Source of the DNA: Stentor roeselii
Lineage: Eukaryota > Ciliophora > Heterotrichea > Heterotrichida > Stentoridae
Direction of reading: 5' to 3'
Length of the DNA: 64,000 nt
Assembly: GCA_006503475.1 (NCBI GenBank)
Contig: RSEH01000214.1
Coordinates: 20,490-84,489, forward strand
This document shows positions 59,830 through 64,000 of the stretch, in pieces (position 1 is the first letter of the stretch; each line of letters starts with the position of its first letter). The position numbers and the translations under genes are program-made. The notes under the pieces were generated by a model. It saw only the letters and a list, made by a program, of their open reading frames with translations. It searched no databases and had not been told where the DNA came from.

Positions 59830-61080
59830 TTAACCGAAGACCACGTTTCTCCTGGCAATACTAGGACCGTATTCCAAGTACTGCTCACGTGTATGAACCA
59901 CGTTCTTAAAACTGGGAGAACTTGCAAACATTGATGCTCCATACCAAACTGCGTATCTTTGAGTAGGCAAATCAGAGATCTTGCAAGTAATGGGTGCAGG
60001 ACTAATTCCACTTATCTGTTGATACCTGGCAAGCCTCTCATTGACTCGTGTTTGCATTTCATCTCCAAGTCGTTTATTAAAGTTCTTAAACAAAGTAGTC
60101 CCTCCACTAAGGACAATATTCGAGTACAAATCCCTTCTAACATCAATAGGACAGCTCTGAATAGTTGTATCAACACAGACATCAAGAGGTTTATCCCAGT
60201 CCTTAGTAAGTTTTCCAGGACTAAAGAAAACCTCAGGTCCCAAAAACCTTTCAGTTCCTATTTTGATATTAAGTTGTTTTCCCGTAGTTTTTCCAAATCC
60301 CGAGTACATCCTGAACTTTTCACTAGCAGGGTCTTGGAAGTGTTTGACTTCCTTGTCCATATCTCTACAAACATAGCAAAACTGTTCCTTGATCTCACGA
60401 GCGGCGTCCATCAAGTCCTCAGGATGAATGGGTTCTTTTCGGTCTTTCAAGGACTTGACAATGTACTTGGTGATGTCCCTTCCAGCGATGGGAATATGTT
60501 TGATGCAAGAGCTGATGACATAGCCATGAGCGATTGGAATGATGTGAGTCACTCCGTCTCCTGAGTCAATCACTGTGCCTGTCAAGTTCTTGTTCTCTGT
60601 GTATGAGTTCGAACCGAATAAGGCCAGGACGGCTTGAACGCCGATGTAAAGACCTTTCACGTCAAAGGTTTCGAACATGATCTCAGCCATTTGCTCTCGG
60701 TTTTCAGGAGGGTTCATTGGCGGCTCAGTCAATAAAAAGACGTGCTCTTGAGGCTCTACTCGCATAAGAGAATAAATGCTTCGCTGCCACAGCCTCTCGA
60801 TTTCGTCCCAGTTGTTTATCTGACCCTCACGCACTGGGTATGACAGGTTGTGAGTTGATTGGTTTTTGAATGCGTCGTGTCCGATGTGGTAGTCAAGGTC
60901 TTCGCAGTTGTTACGGCTCACAGGCATTCCTTGAGTTTCTCGGTACGCGATCGCAGATGGGATCATGTAGTTTGGCTGGGTGTTACCAGCAAGGCCGAGC
61001 TTAGAGTACCCAGATCCGTTGTCAAAAATCACCACAGGTTTGTCCATTTTTTCACTATAAGTCTGATACCTATTCGCCAT
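59830..61080 (-). CDS. ACTR3: Actin-related protein 3 (Arp3)
   Basis: 416 residues. Actin fold with Arp3-specific segments: DNGSGYSKLGLAGNTQPN, PVREGQINNWDEIERLW, LLTEPPMNPPENREQMAEIMFE split as in Arp3, KEQFCYVCRDMDKE, GTERFLGPEVFF, SCPIDVRRDLYSNIVLSGG, RYAVWYGASMFAS and GPSIARRNVVFG. It is a core subunit of the Arp2/3 complex that nucleates branched actin. The Met at 61047 (MDKPVVIFDNGSG) is an equally good start; then the gap to TrpRS would be 35 bp rather than 2. Confidence 0.93.
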   Translation of the reverse strand: MANRYQTYSEKMDKPVVIFDNGSGYSKLGLAGNTQPNYMIPSAIAYRETQGMPVSRNNCEDLDYHIGHDAFKNQSTHNLSYPVREGQINNWDEIERLWQRSIYSLMRVEPQEHVFLLTEPPMNPPENREQMAEIMFETFDVKGLYIGVQAVLALFGSNSYTENKNLTGTVIDSGDGVTHIIPIAHGYVISSCIKHIPIAGRDITKYIVKSLKDRKEPIHPEDLMDAAREIKEQFCYVCRDMDKEVKHFQDPASEKFRMYSGFGKTTGKQLNIKIGTERFLGPEVFFSPGKLTKDWDKPLDVCVDTTIQSCPIDVRRDLYSNIVLSGGTTLFKNFNKRLGDEMQTRVNERLARYQQISGISPAPITCKISDLPTQRYAVWYGASMFASSPSFKNVVHTREQYLEYGPSIARRNVVFG

Positions 61081-61082
61081 AA

Positions 61083-62267
61083 ATGGATCCAGCAGAAGAC
61101 ATCGTCACTCCTTTTAACATCTCGTCCGGTGACAAAGGTGTGAATTACACTAAACTAGTAGAGAAGTTCGGCTGTCAATTCGTGACTCCGGAGCATGTGA
61201 ATCTAGTAGAAGAGCTAACAGGTCAAAAGCCTCACTGGCTTCTAAGACGAGGAGTATATTTCGCTCACCGTGACTTTGATTTGATTCTGAACCAATACCG
61301 ATCAAAGAAGCCTTTTTACCTTTACACAGGTCGAGGCCCAAGTTCTTTATCCCTTCACTTAGGCCATCTGATTCCCTTCATCTTCAACAAATGGATGCAG
61401 GACGTGTTCGACGTGCCGATGATCATCCAAATCACAGACGACGAAAAGTATCTCTACAGACCCGAAGAAACCCTTGAGTCCATCCAGACCTACGCCAAAG
61501 AAAACATAAAGGACATCATCGCCTGCGGGTTCGACATCAACAAGACTTTCATCTTCACCGACACCGGGTACATCCAGCACCTTTACCCGAATTTCATCAG
61601 GATGCAAAAACACACGACTCTCAACCAGGTCGAAGGATGCTTCGGCTTCAACGGCAGTGACAATGTGGGAAAATGGGCTTATCCTCCTTTGCAAGCAGTT
61701 CCAGCTTACTCCAATAGTTTCCCGCATATTTTCGGAAACAGGACTGACATTCCTTGTCTCATTCCTGAAGCTATTGACCAGGACCCTTACTTTCGAATGA
61801 GTCGAGATGTCGCTCCGAGGATTGGCTATTTGAAGCCAGCTGTTTTGCATGCGAAATTCTTCCCCGCACTGCAAGGACTCAACTCGAAGATGTCGGCAAG
61901 TGACGAGAATTCAGCGATTTATCTGACTGACACGCCTGATATGATTAAGAAGAAAATCACGAGTTATGCTTTTTCTGGAGGTGGAAGGTCTTTGAAAGAA
62001 CATCGAGAGTTTGGAGCGAACTTGGATGTTGATGTGCCTTTTCAGTACCTCACTTATTTCATGCAGGATGATGAGAGACTGGAGACTATTCGGGAACAGT
62101 ACGGGAAGGGAAATATGCTGACGAAAGAAGTCAAGGAAGACACCATCCGGGTGCTCACTGAACTCGTTCTTGACCATCAGAGAAAACGAGAACTTGTCAC
62201 TGATGATGTCATTCAGCAGTTCATGACTCCTCGGCCTCTGCAGTTAAGTTCCATATTTGATAGGTGA
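61083..62267 (+). CDS. WARS1: Tryptophanyl-tRNA synthetase, eukaryotic cytosolic type
   Basis: 394 residues. Class I motifs: SLHLGHLIPF near 90 (HIGH equivalent), KMSASDENSAIYL near 270 (KMSKS equivalent KMSAS), with FLYTGRGPSS-like YLYTGRGPSS, QITDDEKYLYR and VEGCFGFNGSDNVGK typical of archaeal/eukaryotic TrpRS. There is no WHEP extension. It ends in TGA. The start codon lies 2 bp from the first Arp3 ATG on the opposite strand. Confidence 0.95.
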   Translation: MDPAEDIVTPFNISSGDKGVNYTKLVEKFGCQFVTPEHVNLVEELTGQKPHWLLRRGVYFAHRDFDLILNQYRSKKPFYLYTGRGPSSLSLHLGHLIPFIFNKWMQDVFDVPMIIQITDDEKYLYRPEETLESIQTYAKENIKDIIACGFDINKTFIFTDTGYIQHLYPNFIRMQKHTTLNQVEGCFGFNGSDNVGKWAYPPLQAVPAYSNSFPHIFGNRTDIPCLIPEAIDQDPYFRMSRDVAPRIGYLKPAVLHAKFFPALQGLNSKMSASDENSAIYLTDTPDMIKKKITSYAFSGGGRSLKEHREFGANLDVDVPFQYLTYFMQDDERLETIREQYGKGNMLTKEVKEDTIRVLTELVLDHQRKRELVTDDVIQQFMTPRPLQLSSIFDR

Positions 62268-62286
62268 TAGTTATTCTTATTTACAG

Positions 62287-63012
62287 TCAAAGTATCGACT
62301 TGCAACGGAGATGACTCTCTTTTGCTTGCTTTATCAGTCGCTTTAGCTCTTCGAGGTTTGTACTTCTGTTGAATTCTTTCTGACGGTCTTCGAATGATGA
62401 GTAGCTGTGTCGACGACTTGAGATTTTACTTGAAGTGGACTGTTGTGATAGTCTTATTTTTGGAATTTCTGCTATTTTTCTTCCTCTTTTATCTGGACGG
62501 CGAGTGACTGGCTTGAAATTAACCATTTCTTTGCTTTTTTCAGCAGATTTTGCCAGGTTTTCTGTGTTTTGTTTGTAGTTTGGGTTTGTGGTTTGACTGT
62601 TTTTTCCGAGACTCAACTTTTTTAATTGAATTTCTTGGCTATAGACCAGTTGGCTGAGTCTTTCAACTTCACTTTCAAGAATCTGTTTTTTTAGGTTCAA
62701 GTCGTAATTGTTTTTCGATAGCTGATCCTTTTGCTTTGAAAGTTGAGAGTTTTCTAGCTGTAGTTGAATTATGTATTTTCTATTTTCGTCATCAAGTGAT
62801 TGAAGATTCTCAATTTTTAGTGATAAGTCTTGGATCAGAATAATGTTTGCTTTGGACTGATTAAAACATTTTTCAGTCTTTTCACAAAATTCCTGCATTT
62901 CTGAAAGCTTCTGCCTCAGAAGGGTATTTTCTTGTTGTAGATGCAGGATATCTTGGTCTGAGTACTTTAGCTGCTCGTCTGAGAAAGTCACTCGTTTTTG
63001 AGGTTTGGACAT
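62287..63012 (-). CDS. Coiled-coil protein, 241 aa
   Basis: N terminus MSKPQKRVTFSDEQL, then coiled coil at about 20-135 (LQQENTLLRQKLSEMQ, DENRKYIIQLQLENSQL, VERLSQLVYSQEIQLKKL), then a basic Ser-rich region (RRPDKRGRKIAEIPKIRL, SSKISSRRHSYSSF) and a C-terminal helix. No known family; the coiled coil plus basic tail could suit a centrosomal or chromosomal protein (shugoshin-like layout, not shown). Convergent with TrpRS, 19 bp between stops. Confidence 0.65.
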   Translation of the reverse strand: MSKPQKRVTFSDEQLKYSDQDILHLQQENTLLRQKLSEMQEFCEKTEKCFNQSKANIILIQDLSLKIENLQSLDDENRKYIIQLQLENSQLSKQKDQLSKNNYDLNLKKQILESEVERLSQLVYSQEIQLKKLSLGKNSQTTNPNYKQNTENLAKSAEKSKEMVNFKPVTRRPDKRGRKIAEIPKIRLSQQSTSSKISSRRHSYSSFEDRQKEFNRSTNLEELKRLIKQAKESHLRCKSIL

Positions 63013-63787
63013 GGCTTTAGTTGATTTGTAATAATTTATTAATCAGCAATTGTTTAATTTACCTATTTGGTTGGATATGATTGAGTAAAGTTTGTTTCAT
63101 TAGATTAGCCTTTATTTACTTTCAACTTAATGTTAAATAATATATGTAATTTAGATTATTCAGTAGATATCAAAGTTCTATTTATTTTTTTAGGTGAATT
63201 TTACTCAATTTATTTAGATCTGTTTTTTTTTGTATATGATCCTAATATATTAGAGAATCCATTTTGTACTTTAAGGTCTTTAGTAATATTCAATAATATA
63301 ATTGGCCTTTTCAATTACTTAAACGAACTTAAGTCAGCTCCTATCAAGGGAGACTTAACAATAATTTATTCAGAAAATATTTTGAACAGAAATAGCCTTG
63401 AACAGTGTATTTGATTCCTGATGCATAATCCTTGAGACATTATGTAAATCATCTTATCTTAGAATTGGGTATATAGATTACCGAAACTGATTCAGATTGA
63501 GCATGAAAATTGCTATTTGATTTATGAATATGAACCTTGAATCTGAAAGTTTAGTGCATTTATAAAATATGCCTCTGAAAACAAAAAATCTCGCTTTTTT
63601 CGAAAGAATTATGATGAGTTACTGAAAAAAGAATCTTGAAGAATACTTAACGTAGACTATCATTAAAGGTTTATAGAAATATTAGTGCAATTCCAATATT
63701 TTGTAATTTCTTTAGAAAAAATTATATGAAAAGATAAAAGTCTTAGGCTAATATATAGATACTCAATACTAAATCATAACTATATAT
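63013..63787. other. Intergenic, no supported gene
   Basis: 775 bp, AT-rich. A 94-codon open frame at 63130-63414 is hydrophobic and biased like its flank; I see no domain and do not call it. Confidence 0.45.
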
Positions 63788-64000
63788 TTAATTAAAGTGA
63801 CTAAAATGACTTCCGCAAGTTTCCAAATAAAGACTCCCGCACCCTCTTTCTAATTTTATAGTTGGATTATTTTCCGATAATACACCTAACTTATCAAATG
63901 ATTTCCGGAAATCTTTTATTTTTGTTGAAAATCCTCCAGCTAATAAAAATTCTGCCTGCTTCAATGTCAACATTTGAACTATATTTCCAAACAGTTTTTT
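63788..64000 (-). CDS. Possible C-terminal end of a gene running off the right edge
   Basis: The minus frame is open from the window edge to the TAA at 63788, so the start may lie outside. The 70 visible residues include MLTLKQAEFLLAGGFSTK and GCGSLYLETCGSHFSHFN; AGG and W-less spacing do not identify a family. A Met at 63973 could also be the start. Confidence 0.3.
   Translation of the reverse strand, partial: KKLFGNIVQMLTLKQAEFLLAGGFSTKIKDFRKSFDKLGVLSENNPTIKLERGCGSLYLETCGSHFSHFN

Noticed and set aside
59959-60564. 201-codon plus-strand frame inside Arp3
   Set aside because: It is antisense to conserved Arp3 sequence and has no recognisable content.
61359-61874. 171-codon minus-strand frame inside TrpRS
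   Set aside because: Antisense shadow of the catalytic domain.
63130-63414. 94-codon plus frame near the right end
   Set aside because: Hydrophobic AT-driven sequence without a domain; possible but unsupported.
1-64000. Alternative genetic code (TGA=Trp as in Blepharisma, or context-dependent stops as in Condylostoma)
   Set aside because: TGA ends the CxFxP gene and TrpRS at sensible positions, TAA and TAG end others, and no conserved protein needs a stop to be read through.
1-64000. CRISPR arrays, tRNA, rRNA, bacterial promoters and terminators
   Set aside because: No regularly spaced identical repeats, no tRNA B-box with matching arms and no rRNA-like sequence were found by reading; the genome is eukaryotic. 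A tRNAscan/Rfam run would be needed to exclude small RNAs fully.

Overview
The window looks like macronuclear DNA of a heterotrich ciliate, most probably Stentor or a close relative. The sequence supports this in four ways. (1) It is AT-rich and gene-dense, with coding strand changing almost gene by gene. (2) Broken reading frames of conserved genes are repaired by removing introns of exactly 15 nt; I placed 21, and all fit GT(A/G)-N5-(C/T)-A-NNN-AG with the branch-like A at position 10. (3) TAA, TAG and TGA all end genes and none is read through, so the code is standard. This argues against Blepharisma and Condylostoma. (4) The products are ciliate-like: axonemal or cytoskeletal proteins, a divergent tubulin, TTLL, NEK and Arp3. 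There are no bacterial operon signals, rRNA, tRNA or CRISPR that I can see. The organism call rests on known heterotrich intron biology and is inference. 

Layout. 1-4646 (-): 5' two thirds or more of a large secreted LNR/beta-helix surface protein that runs off the left edge. 5435-7494: an unknown protein and a divergent Rab-like GTPase. 8267-13276: dense block with a RING/TRAF/ZZ/ZZ/FW protein, a small membrane protein, a LIN54-type CXC protein, unknowns and an STPGR protein. 13539-18175: two tandem DOMON-cytochrome b561-cytochrome b5-FNR redox fusions. 19138-25924: kelch protein, CacyBP and NUDCD2 (head to head, 17 bp apart), two MFS-type transporters and a NEK kinase. 26059-30213 (+): five genes spaced -1 to 24 nt apart (kelch-like, unknown, BI-1-like, thioredoxin-like, beta-like tubulin). 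30668-31780: ANTH protein. 32250-36847: two more redox fusions, then a decayed fifth copy at about 37360-38300. 38656-42877: ABCG half-transporter divergent from TBCK. 43024-55750: tyrosine aminotransferase, a CxFxP-repeat protein, TFIIS, a coiled-coil protein, a chagasin-like inhibitor head to head with bacterial-type TyrRS, a TPR protein, a TTLL ligase and a tiny lipid-anchor candidate. 55820-56640: dead Merlin/IS1595-type transposase. 56981-63012: Sec14-like protein, coiled-coil proteins, Arp3 head to head with TrpRS. The right end is sparse. 

The most distinctive system is the redox family: four intact genes and one relic. Each intact gene carries a full predicted electron path on one polypeptide, from NAD(P)H to FAD to cytochrome b5 to cytochrome b561 across a membrane to a lumenal or extracellular DOMON domain. 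The other theme is extreme compaction: 2-43 bp between divergent start codons, 2-8 bp between convergent stops, and one stop/start overlap.
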